Positions 42,003 through 51,827 of a stretch of 64,000 bases of DNA are shown here, one piece after another; the first letter of the stretch is position 1; the number at the start of each line of letters is the position of its first letter. The notes beneath the pieces are model-generated. The model was not told the DNA's origin. It saw only the letters and a program-made list of their open reading frames with translations, and did not search any database. Origin of the DNA: Bedellia somnulentella (taxonomy: Eukaryota > Arthropoda > Insecta > Lepidoptera > Bedelliidae); the NCBI GenBank assembly GCA_963576735.1, contig OY755172.1, positions 186,001-250,000 on the forward strand, read 5' to 3'. A program made the translations under genes and the position numbers.

Positions 42003-45000
42003 TACATACATACATACATACATATTCTCACGCCGTTAGTTCCCATTGGGGTAGGCAGAGACTATCGATCGCCACTTTGTACGATCCTGGCAAACCTCTC
42101 TGGCTTCGTTTACATCCATCAATCTTTTCATACATGCTCTTTTATTCTTCATACTGCGGACACCTGCCTTTTTGAGCACATTTTCTATTTGATCCAAATG
42201 TGTCCTCCGAGGTCGTCCTCTACTAACATTACCTTCCACATTGGCTCTATATATCTCTTTCACCAATTTACTGTCATCCATCCTCTCTATGTGCCCAAAC
42301 CATCTCAACATTCCTTTTTCTATCTTTCTTACAATATCATCTTTTACACCACACCTTTCACGAATCACATCATTCCTCACACGATCACATAACCTTACAT
42401 TACACACTTTTCTGAGGGATCTCATTTCTACTGCATTCACTCTACTTTCATGCTTCTTCTGCCACACCCAACATTCACTGCCATACATAAGCGTAGGAAC
42501 GAGGACAGCATCATGCACAGCCATTCGGGCCTTTTCAGACACCGACTGACTAGACATTAGACTATCCAGTGCTCCATTTACCGCATTACCCTTTTTCACT
42601 CTTCTCTCGATATCTTCATCACACTTTCCATCCCTAGTAAACAAACTTCCCAAATACACAAACTCTTTCACTTGTTCCACTTTCTTACCATTAATCTCAA
42701 TCACGCATTCGGTCATATTCACCTCTCTTTCAAAAACCATAGTTTTTGTTTTATCCACATTCACCCTCATTCCCTTTTTTTCAAAAGACGCACATGCAAT
42801 ATTCATCATCTCTTGCAGCTCTTCCACCGATGATGCAAGTAGCACTTGATCGTCGGCATATAAGAGGCATTTAATGATGAATCCACCCATTCTCAATCCA
42901 TAATCACTTTCACGCAACTCTGTTAAACAGTCATCCATGAACAAATTGAAGAGCCACGGGGAAGCTACACAACCCTGTCGGACACCCCGAGAGATCCCGA
43001 ACCAGTCAGTATTTTCCCCGTTTACTCTCACACATGCACTGGAATCCTCATAGAGTGATACAAGTGCACGTATAAGTCGACTCCCCAAACCGAACTTGGA
43101 TAACACCTCCCATAAACACTTTCTTACCACCCTATCATACGCCTTCTCTAAATCAATGAAGGAGCAATACACCTTTCGGTTCTTAGCTAAGAACTTTTCG
43201 GTGATGCTCCTTAAAGAGAAGATTTGGTCCATACATCCCATTCCCTTTCTAAATCCTGCTTGCACATCCCAAATTTTATCATCCGTTTCATTCATCACTC
43301 TTCCAATCAAAACCTTTGCATACAATTTACCGACAATGCTGAGTAGGCTAATTCCACGGTAGTTTCTAGCCTCCTGGTGTGACCCCTTTCCTTTATATAA
43401 AGGCACAATTACCGCTTTGCACCAGTCTTGTGGCACTTTGCCACTCGACCAGCATTTTTGGAAAAGGAAGTACAACCAGGAAGCCACCACCCCTTTACCA
43501 GCCCTCAGCATTTCAGTGTTTATCCTGTCATACCCTGCCGCTTTCCCTAGTTTCATACTTTTCATTGCTTTCATTATTTCTTCCATACTGATCTCACTGT
43601 CACTAAAGTCACCCATAACGTCGTTCCAATCAACATTACTGCCGATTGGCGAAGAAATGGATGTATCCTCTTTTTCAAAGAGTCCCTCAAAATAGTTCTT
43701 CCATACTCGTCTTATGCTACTTTCATCCGTCGCCAATTCACCCTGTTCATCTCTCACAACATTCACTCTCGTGTTTTGGGAAACTCCCTTTTCTTTCCGG
43801 ATATATTTCCAGAACAACTTTTGGTTATTCCGGAAATTATCGGAGAGTTTCCTCTCACACCATTCTATCAGATCACGCTTTTTCTTTTCTATTTTCTTCT
43901 TAACCTCATTCTTAACTCTCTTATATTCATCTTCACTATTCTTCACTACATCATCTTTTACTCTCGCATCCATTCGTTTACTAGCTTTAATCGCTAGTAA
44001 ATCTAACCAAGCTTTCTTCTTATCTCCAACTGCCTCTTTCACATCTTTATCCCACCAACTTGTTGGTGGTCTATTTGTTCTTTTACTCAATCCACATACT
44101 TCCGTCGCACATTCAACCATTGACGATTTGAGCACATCCCATACTTCTTCTATTTCCATTTCATCCTTCATCTCCACGCAACATAGTCTGTCGTCCAATT
44201 TCTTCATATATTCATCTCTAATATTTTCATCCTCTTCCAATTTCTCCACTTTTATTCTCGCAAATTCAGTTGTCGACACTTTGGCCCTGTGACGCCAACG
44301 CGTGCACAGTCCCCTCAATCGTGATATCACGAGAAAGTGGTCTGTGCCAACGTTAATGCCCCTATGGACTCTGGTGTCAACAACCTTTGCTCTTAGCCTT
44401 TCATCCACTATCACAAAATCTATCATACTTCTCTCGCTTCCTCTCTGTCTAGTATACATATGGATATCTTTGTGTTCAAACAACGTGTTCGTAACACAAA
44501 GATTCCTCTCCAAACATACCTCAATCACTTTCTCACCATTCTCGTTCACTCTTTTATCACCAAACTTTCCTAAAACTCTTTCACAACCGTTGCGTGACAC
44601 ACCAACCCAACCATTAAAATCTCCTAACATAACAATTTTCTCATTTTCATCACACCCATTCGCAACATCGTCTAACAGATTCCAAAACTCCTCCCTCTCG
44701 GATAGTGATCTGGACATGTCCGGAGCATACACGCAAATTATGCGCATCCGGACAAGCCCTACCTTCACCTTTATCCATAGGAGCCTTGGACTCACACACG
44801 CATAATCTTTCATGCACTTAGCCATCCTTTCAGATATCAGAAGTCCCACGCCTTGGCAAGCTCTGTCACTCTCGGCAACTCCCGACCAGATAGCTGTAAA
44901 TGGGCCAAGTTGTGAAACCTCTTTTCCCTTGCGCTTCGTTTCATTTACACACAGAAAATCTAGTTTTCTGTCTTCCATAATCAAACATACTTCATCTAAT

Positions 45001-45052
45001 TTTTCATGCATCCCTCCACACACATTCATCGTACCAAAGCGGGTCTCTTTAG
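42003..45052 (-). mobile_element. RTE-type LINE, nearly full length, intact ORF
   Basis: 3,050 bp in minus orientation, flanked by TATATGTA (41995-42002 and 45053-45060). Unit A holds the empty site. The 3' UTR is only a few bases after the stop, followed by (TATG)n. The 5' end is close to the start of the endonuclease domain. It landed in the TATG-like tail of a SINE-A. Confidence 0.92.
42036..45029 (-). CDS. RTE endonuclease-reverse transcriptase
   Basis: 997 codons without interruption. The N-terminal apurinic-type endonuclease shows CVNETK, GDFNGW, ERSMIDFVIVD and TDHFLVISR, which hold the expected Glu, Asp/Asn and Asp-His residues. The reverse transcriptase follows: AGYDRINTEML, NYRGISLLSI, SFIDLEKAYD, RGVRQGCVASPWLF, and LLYADDQVLLA with the catalytic Asp pair. 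The C-terminus has RWFGHIERMD and RGRPRRTH, typical of RTE-like LINEs. The reading frame continues upstream of the first Met (KETRFGT), so the true start may be cut off. It would nick target DNA and copy its own RNA and perhaps the SINEs. RTE is my best clade call, made without a tree. Confidence 0.9.
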   Translation of the reverse strand: MNVCGGMHEKLDEVCLIMEDRKLDFLCVNETKRKGKEVSQLGPFTAIWSGVAESDRACQGVGLLISERMAKCMKDYACVSPRLLWIKVKVGLVRMRIICVYAPDMSRSLSEREEFWNLLDDVANGCDENEKIVMLGDFNGWVGVSRNGCERVLGKFGDKRVNENGEKVIEVCLERNLCVTNTLFEHKDIHMYTRQRGSERSMIDFVIVDERLRAKVVDTRVHRGINVGTDHFLVISRLRGLCTRWRHRAKVSTTEFARIKVEKLEEDENIRDEYMKKLDDRLCCVEMKDEMEIEEVWDVLKSSMVECATEVCGLSKRTNRPPTSWWDKDVKEAVGDKKKAWLDLLAIKASKRMDARVKDDVVKNSEDEYKRVKNEVKKKIEKKKRDLIEWCERKLSDNFRNNQKLFWKYIRKEKGVSQNTRVNVVRDEQGELATDESSIRRVWKNYFEGLFEKEDTSISSPIGSNVDWNDVMGDFSDSEISMEEIMKAMKSMKLGKAAGYDRINTEMLRAGKGVVASWLYFLFQKCWSSGKVPQDWCKAVIVPLYKGKGSHQEARNYRGISLLSIVGKLYAKVLIGRVMNETDDKIWDVQAGFRKGMGCMDQIFSLRSITEKFLAKNRKVYCSFIDLEKAYDRVVRKCLWEVLSKFGLGSRLIRALVSLYEDSSACVRVNGENTDWFGISRGVRQGCVASPWLFNLFMDDCLTELRESDYGLRMGGFIIKCLLYADDQVLLASSVEELQEMMNIACASFEKKGMRVNVDKTKTMVFEREVNMTECVIEINGKKVEQVKEFVYLGSLFTRDGKCDEDIERRVKKGNAVNGALDSLMSSQSVSEKARMAVHDAVLVPTLMYGSECWVWQKKHESRVNAVEMRSLRKVCNVRLCDRVRNDVIRERCGVKDDIVRKIEKGMLRWFGHIERMDDSKLVKEIYRANVEGNVSRGRPRRTHLDQIENVLKKAGVRSMKNKRACMKRLMDVNEAREVCQDRTKWRSIVSAYPNGN

Positions 45053-45352
45053 TATATGTATGTATGTATGTAATGAGATAAATGCATTCGATACTTTGTA
45101 ATTGAGCAAGAGATGGTTGCTTTATACCACCAGCTGTGCTAGCACACTCGTTCTTTTAACTAAAATCTCATGGTTTAAATTACCTATTTCTTTCACACTT
45201 CTTAAGTATGGTGTTGGTCTCTTTCTAGCCGATGAGCTCAATATATAATTCCGCATGGTATAGCTCTAGATGAGTAGTTCTATGACACGCTAACAGCGGT
45301 AAAAAGATCAAAAGAAACAAGCAAATACAAATTTTCGCGCGAGTGGTCACCC

Positions 45353-45424
45353 GATACCATAGCTCAGTTGGCAGAGCGGCGGGGGCGTATACCCGAGGTC
45401 GTAGGTTCGAGTCCTGCTGGTGTC
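45353..45424 (+). repeat. tRNA-like sequence (unit B)
   Basis: Copy of 37768-37839 with only a few differences (GCGGCGGGGG for GCGACGGGGG), not compensatory in the anticodon arm. Confidence 0.7.
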
Positions 45425-45630
45425 GGAAATTTTTGTTTGCTTAATTGATTTACTTATTGAACGTTTTTGATTAAGTAATTTCAATTAGTACTAATTTATT
45501 TACTTTCGGCTGTGGCTTATTTATTATTGTGTTCGAAACGAATGGCGAGCTTGTGTTTTACAGTATATGTAACTAGTAATTTTGTAACTTAATAATGTAC
45601 TTCATCGCGCAATGCTACCGTTTCGTTTAA

Positions 45631-46607
45631 CCCTGCATTGGTCGCGTGGATTACATATGTAATCCAGGCGTGTTAAATTCAAATTTTCAAAAAATCGGTT
45701 AACGCCAACGGCTTGCCGCGCCGTGTATTTTCAATCCGTTAATTAACGGATGCGCTCAGTGCAGCACAGGCGTCTGGCATGCGCGGTTGTGTCGCAGGAG
45801 CTCCGCAAAGTTGGTGGTCTACCACTGTAATCCACGCGACCAAATACGTAAGTATATTTTACACGTTTTGTTTATAAATTTGATGATTTTTTTACAATTT
45901 TTTTTGTGAAATGCCTTTAAAACATTATGATTATTGTTATATTGCTATATTATTGTTGTTTGATTATAAAATAATAGTTTTATTTATTTAATTTTAGAAA
46001 TATCATGAACGGTGATCAGGAAGCTCAAATATTAGCCTGACTGGAGGAAAATGATGACCAGGGAAGTTTTCCAGATGACTCTTCAAGTACTGACGAAGAA
46101 CCTTGAAGAGCAGAATCATCAGTCTGAGTCTGAACAAGACGAAGAAATTCCAGGTGAGGCACTTGAACATAGTTCTGAGTCTGAATCTGATGAACCACTG
46201 CAGCGTAGAAGGCGCGCCGACTTTTACACTGGGGTAGATCAAACTACCTGGTTAAAAACTCCACCTTCGAATAGAGGTAGAACTTGAAGCCAGAACATTG
46301 TGTTTGTGCCTCCTGTCCCAAAGGAATTGCTCGCCAAAAAACTACTCCAGAAGACGGCAAGTCAAACATGTGATTTCAGATTTATAAAAATATAAGTGTT
46401 ACGGTTTTTTTTATTTTATCAATACATAGCATAAAAATGTAAGTTTTGTTAATTATTTTGATAGCTTAATAATAGGTCTTAATTAAAGATACTAAATAAA
46501 TAACTCTTTAACATTCTATATATTTTTTTATTTATTATTGAAATTGGCATACCCATGTAATCCACGCGACCACTAACGCTACGTTCTATAGCGCGACTAC
46601 TGTAGGG
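45631..46607 (+). mobile_element. piggyBac-like transposon, internally deleted
   Basis: 977 bp flanked by TTAA (45627-45630 and 46608-46611). Unit A has a single TTAA at the equivalent site (38042-38045). The ends are CCCTGCATTGG and, inverted, CCCTACAGTAG. The motif GGTCGCGTGGATTACAT is near both ends and again inverted at about 45827-45842, like the asymmetric terminal and subterminal repeats of piggyBac. Confidence 0.92.
46005..46370 (+). pseudogene. piggyBac transposase N-terminal remnant
   Basis: It starts MNGDQEAQILA but soon hits stops. An acidic Ser/Glu/Asp stretch follows in shifting frames, then the recognisable ADFYTGVDQTTWLKTPPSNRGRT segment, which resembles the start of the conserved piggyBac domain. 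The catalytic core is absent. Confidence 0.7.
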
Positions 46608-47934
46608 TTAATTAGGATATTATTGTTTTTTAAATGTATAAGAAAAGTTATGTGATTCAAAATATTGTGTTGATTAGGGTAACTTTTTATTTATAAATAA
46701 TGCGCTCAAATAATTTAAGTTGGGAATTTAATTTACTGAATCAATTGTATTTTAATATTTACAAAAAACTGCATGGTTGTCAATTTGTCTGTCGGATTAT
46801 TGTTGTGAATGTTATTTCCACCACACATTACTTTTAAATACATAAATTAAACTTAAAAGTAGCTGGTCGTGCCTTTGGATTTTGCCGTTTTAAGCTATTG
46901 TCCGAATATGTGTTGTTTCTGCAAAATGACTGATGTTAACTTAAATTGCTTTGTACTTAAACAAATACATTAAACAATATACATATGGAATATTAGTCAT
47001 CTTCACGGTTTTCCAACTTTCCATCTATAATTGATTTAAAATCGTCGAGGCTCAACCATCAATAATCTGTGACCATGTTATTTTTATTTTAAAAGGAATA
47101 AGAATAGGAATGTTATGTCATCCGAAAACTCAACAAAAAAAAGTTAATGTAAAAGGTAGTGTTTATTAGTCTACATACTTATTTAATTTTGTTTGATTGT
47201 ATTAGTAGTTAAATTATTCAACGAATTTTGCTATCTTTAACAAGGTCATTTGGAGTTTGATGCGAGAGAAATGTTAGTCAATAAGATGTTATTGATTTTC
47301 TGTAATTCTATATTTTGTACTACTAATATAAAACATTTCGCAACGTAAATAAAGTTAAACAACTTTTCGCGTTGTGTATGATAATGTTTGTCAACGGCTA
47401 GAACTGACTTGTTGATGGCCAAATTAAACATTACTTAGAAGTTAGTGCTATTTATTACAAAGATATTATTTAGGGAAGGTGATTGTTACCAAATTGTGTT
47501 CCTATGGTTGTTGAATGCTCAAATAAATATTTTAACTATTAAATCGTATTTTATTGTAGAAAGCAACCTTACAAAGACAGAACTTATCCAGCCGCTTTTG
47601 AAGAACGTATTCCACGAAGCTCGAGTTGAAAGTGTTCGGGATCCTGAATTTGGACTTGTGTTGGGCAGAGTGTAGACTTCATCAGCCGACGTCGCTCTAG
47701 CTCTATGTTGATGTTCAATGTGCCTCTTACCGTTCCGTGATCGCTTCCGGTCTTAACCGCACTACTCACTGAGACATCATTGAATATATGGTTGATATTA
47801 TTTATTGGGGTTAAAGCTTATTTGATGATACTAATCTGATTTATTAGTGTTGATTGTAAACTATTTATAATTAATTAATTCTTCACTAGAAATGAGTTTA
47901 GTTGTAAAGTTTTTGTTTAATGTAAATAATGTAG

Positions 47935-48182
47935 CCGTGTAGTGTCGGCTTAGAATAACACTACACCATTTCTACTCGTGGGTGATCGTAAGAGGCGACT
48001 AAGGGTATAGGGGCTTATTAAGTGATTTTTGGGTGATGTGATTGGAGACCCATCATCAAAAAACAATTATTATTACTATCTTTTCCCCAATCAACTTCCA
48101 AAAGTGGCTGAGGGATTTTTCATTCCAAAGCTCTGGCTACCGCGTTAAGGGATTTATAGCCGTGAGTATATGTGTATGTAAG
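47935..48182 (+). repeat. SINE-A specific to unit B
   Basis: Full copy between two AATGTA sites; unit A has a single site (AATGTAAATTATGTAAAATAG near 40270). The copy is diverged in its middle. Confidence 0.8.
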
Positions 48183-48440
48183 TAATGTAAAATAGTTGCA
48201 TTCCATTATGTCTTGTACATCTACCTACTGTTTTTATTAACGTACTGATCTCACCATTCAAACGTTGTCTGGAAGAGATTGCTTTAAGCAATAAGACCGC
48301 CAATTGTACTTCTAGTTAATAAATAATGTGTATAAATGATTCTATCCGTGATGTACAATAAAGAGTTTTCTATTCTATTCTCCACTAAAACCAAGAAATT
48401 TTTGGGTACCTAAGCCCGTAACCTCTTTTGAGGGCTGGGT

Positions 48441-48840
48441 CCATTCCTGCGAAGGTTCTGGAGTGGCGGCCACGTATTGAACGACTCAGTGTGGGCAGGC
48501 CTCCCACGGGCTTATTCCGTTTATCCACCCCAAAACAGCCTCCCTAAGTCGGATATTCGGAAACGCATGTCCAATTATCCACCCTGAACGGGTGTCACTT
48601 TTGTTAGGAGTTCTTTTCTTGTTGTGGTTTCATTTCCATGCGTTTCCGAATATCCGACTTAGGGAGGCAATTTGGGGTGGATAAACGGAATAAGCCCTCC
48701 CACGCGGTGGACCGACGACTTGGTCAAGGTCGCAAGAAGGCGATGGCTGAGGGCAGACAGGACCGGTCGTTGTGGAGATCTTTGGGGAGGCCTATGTCCA
48801 GCAGTGGACGTCTATTAGCTTATGATGATGTACTATTCAG
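48441..48840 (+). pseudogene. LINE 3'-end fragment (unit B), split by MITE
   Basis: Equivalent to 40531-40740, ending CCAGCAGTGGACGTCTATT and GATGATG, interrupted by the MITE at 48509-48696. Confidence 0.65.
48509..48696. mobile_element. hAT-like MITE specific to unit B
   Basis: 188 bp with near-perfect inverted arms (GGCTTATTCCGTTTATCC at the start; its reverse complement at the end). The 8-bp target duplication is CTCCCACG (48501-48508 and 48697-48704). Unit A has one CTCCCACG (near 40601). An 8-bp duplication fits the hAT or P superfamilies. Confidence 0.88.
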
Positions 48841-49239
48841 TGGTTTATGAACCTCTAGTGCTATATTTTTATTGATACTAGGTACAAATTTTATTTTATC
48901 TATAAATAAAACAACAACCAATACATTTAGAAAATTTATTTTAAAATAAAGTTAAGCTCAAGTTATCATTTGAATTGGAAAAATCTTATACATAATCCAT
49001 TCAGCGTAAATAAAATTTAAACAAAATTTGTTTAAATTTAATTATTTAATTATAATTTAATTATACAACATTATCAGATAAACAGCAGATTTTGGTGGTA
49101 ATCTTTATCATTTACCACAAATGTTTTTAAGGCAGAGATCGTCTGCATTTGGGTCGTATATGTTTTTGACTACGATTGTTTTACTATTTGTTTTACGAGT
49201 TTGGTTCATGTGATACCAAATGAGCGCCGTTGCTACTAA

Positions 49240-49457
49240 GGGCCAGTTTTTTGATCCGTGGTTAACTCAACAATTTGTTAAATATCGTAACTATTAGTTA
49301 AATATCAGCAAAATGCATTTTTTGACCCGTGGTTAGAGTAACTAATGGTCAAATATCGAACCAAAATGGATTTACGATTTAACTACTGGTTAGTCATTTA
49401 ACTATAGTCAATGTAACAAATGGTTATAATTTTAACTCCGGATCAAAAAACTGGCCC
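49240..49457. mobile_element. MITE at the end of unit B
   Basis: 218 bp, ends GGGCCAGTTTTTTGATCC and its reverse complement, flanked by TAA (49237-49239 and 49458-49460), a PIF/Harbinger-type signature. It contains repeats of GTTAAATATC. Confidence 0.85.
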
Positions 49458-49460
49458 TAA

Positions 49461-50385
49461 TACAATGCTTTGCCCATTGTACTCTGCATTTGAAACTATG
49501 CTACTATACTCAAAGTGTATTAAATTAAATATAACTAGGGTAGTTGGAGCTCCGCAATAAATGATGATCCTTCATAGCAAACTTTGCAAGTGTTCAAGTT
49601 AATGATAAAAGGACCTTTCATTAGTGAGCTGGCTGGCACTTGGTCTTTTTTTACAAAATAAATAAATTCCCTGTTTGCTCGTAAAACTTTATTAAATTTT
49701 ATACAGAATAAGGTTTGACCTTATTTTCTAAAGTTCTCAAGTCTGCTAATTTTAGCTATCATGAATATAGTACAGCTAGCGATGATATATTTTCTATTTG
49801 CTTTTGTATAAAACAAATTACTTTTTATATAAGAATATTAATAGAGGGAGAAACATATATCTTTCAACCCAGATGGACAGTGTAACCATAGCCTACTCCA
49901 TCAACACAAACCTAAGACTTAACCTGTGACTTCCCGAGCACTAGCAAAGGACAATTACCGTCAAAACCCGGGAACATTAGAATTATTTATTATTTATTAC
50001 GTAATTTAACTCTTAAAATAAAAGAAATTAGGGGTTGATTCGAACACGGTAAGCTGGCCATAGCCATCGGGGTTTGACGGTACTTTTACTTCTGGCTACT
50101 CTGGGAGCCGGCGGGACGTGAAAGGTTAACAAAAAGATGGTCGGAACGAACTCTTCTGCTAGTCCATGAACAAAACATCTATTAAAATAAATAAGCATGT
50201 TTAAGCAGTCCGGCTGCAATACAAAAAAAATAAAAAGCAGTACTTAAACAAAACTTAGTATAAAAAAAACTTATCTACTTAACAAATTTATGCTTAGATT
50301 AGAATTTGAAACTTTTACAATCAATTTGAATTTGAAAGTTGTTACATTATACAGTTTATTACATTATTAAAAGATTTATTTTATT
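49461..50385. other. stretch without recognised gene
   Basis: AT-rich; short ORFs only, none with family motifs. Confidence 0.4.
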
Positions 50386-50387
50386 AG

Positions 50388-50633
50388 CTGTGTAGTGTCG
50401 GCTTAGAATAGCACTACCCCATTTCTTCCGGTGGGTGTACGTAAGAGGCGACTAACGGACTTGGGGCTTTTTAAGGGATTTTTGGGCGATGCGGTTGGAG
50501 ACCCATCACCAACAACCTTTATTCTACCATCTTTTCCCCACTCAACTTCCAAAAGTGGCTGTAGAATTTCTAATTTCTCAGCTCTGGCTACCCCTTTTAG
50601 GGATTAAGAGCCGTGAGTATACGTACGTGCGTA
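50388..50633 (+). repeat. SINE-A, full length
   Basis: GCTGTGTAGTGTCGGCTTAG to GAGTATACGTACGTGCG. The tail has drifted from TATG to ACGT units. Confidence 0.85.
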
Positions 50634-50937
50634 CGTTATAAATGATGATTTGATGATTGCACTTTTATTAAGGCAATAAACTAGATATAAAATGTTACTA
50701 ACATTTCGATCAGAAGTCGCTCAGGTTATTTCATCAGAAATATTGCGCTTACGTCGGAATAAAATTTGTCCCTACACATTTGTAGTTGTAATGATAGTTT
50801 AAGTATCCAAAATGAGATCAAAATATTTAATCCGCCGAGAGTATCATTTCAAATAAACATGTACTTTCCTCTTAAAATATTTATTTAAAATTTATTTCAT
50901 CATAGTATTGTACTATATTAAAGTTAGTATTACCACA

Positions 50938-51183
50938 TTTGCTGTGTACTGTCGGCTTAGAATAGCACTACCCCATTTCTTCCGGTGGGTGTACGTAAGA
51001 GGCGACTAACGGTATTGAAGCTTTTAAGGGATTTTTGGGCGATGCGGTTGGAGACCCATCACCAACAACCTTTATTTCACCATCTTTTCCCCTTGCAACT
51101 TCCAAAAGTGGCTGAGGAATTTCTAATTCCTTAGCTCTGGCTACACCTTCTAGGGATTTACAGCCGTGAGTATATGTATGTAT
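50938..51183 (+). repeat. SINE-A, full length
   Basis: GCTGTGTACTGTCGGCTTAG to GCCGTGAGTATATGTATG. ATTACCACATT occurs on both sides (before 50938 and after 51180), a plausible target duplication. Confidence 0.88.
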
Positions 51184-51626
51184 TACCACATTCTAATATC
51201 TTGCACCGAACCATGTAGCAATTAGATGTATTATGAAGTGTCTTAGGTCTTACATTTTTAATTAGGAAATCATAATATAGCTACTTTCTCATTAATCCAG
51301 GGGTATCAATACCTTTTACAAACTTGGTTCTTTTCAAAATGCCTTTAACGAATTTTTTATTACTCTACTTTGGATTAGAAACACATTAGTAATACCAGTA
51401 ATACTTTAACTACGGGAGATATATATAGTTGCTAAATCCTTTTGAAAAAATTAGAACATGATATTGGTTCTCATGGCAGTACAATTTTTTATCTAATTCA
51501 ATTCGGCAACCAATTCAAAATAGATTGCATTACATTACAAAGAGAATATGGGGGTCTATTTATAGTCGGTCACTCATTTTATATTAATTGCAAACTTAAA
51601 GTTAATCTATATCATTACAAAATCTA

Positions 51627-51827
51627 CTATATCTTCCAGAAGTTAGGGTTCTGCTGCAACCTCCGTTCAAAGTTTTGGTACCAGGTCTGTAAGGTGTTGA
51701 GAGGAATATACGAGACTCCGGGCGTTGGCGTCATCTGGTCCTGGGTGACGGCAAACGATGCTACGAAGTTTACTAAGTTTTCCAGCATTTTCTCTGCAAA
51801 CGTGACATAGGAATGCGTTTCTTGCTC
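51627..51827 (-). CDS. Hikeshi: Hikeshi exon 4, C-terminus
   Basis: Acceptor TTTCTCTTACAG, 66 codons and a TAG stop. It holds the most conserved part of the family, ending RRLQQNPNFWKI. Confidence 0.92.
   Translation of the reverse strand, partial: EQETHSYVTFAEKMLENLVNFVASFAVTQDQMTPTPGVSYIPLNTLQTWYQNFERRLQQNPNFWKI

Larger units (their letters stand above)
41217..49240 (+). repeat. tandem segmental duplication, unit B
   Basis: Same order of segments as unit A, expanded to 8.0 kb by insertion of an RTE LINE (3.05 kb), a piggyBac remnant (0.98 kb), a SINE-A and an hAT-like MITE. Identity outside insertions looks high (mostly single substitutions and short indels). Confidence 0.85.

Noticed and set aside
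42241..44805. Several plus-strand ORFs of 85-192 codons
   Set aside because: They are antisense shadows of the RTE polymerase.
37768..45424. Functional tRNA genes at 37768 and 45353
   Set aside because: The anticodon arm cannot form a normal stem and 7-base loop, and the sequences belong to a dispersed tRNA-like family.
50028..50219. Minus-strand ORF of 63 codons
   Set aside because: No motif, no splice context, and base composition like the surroundings.
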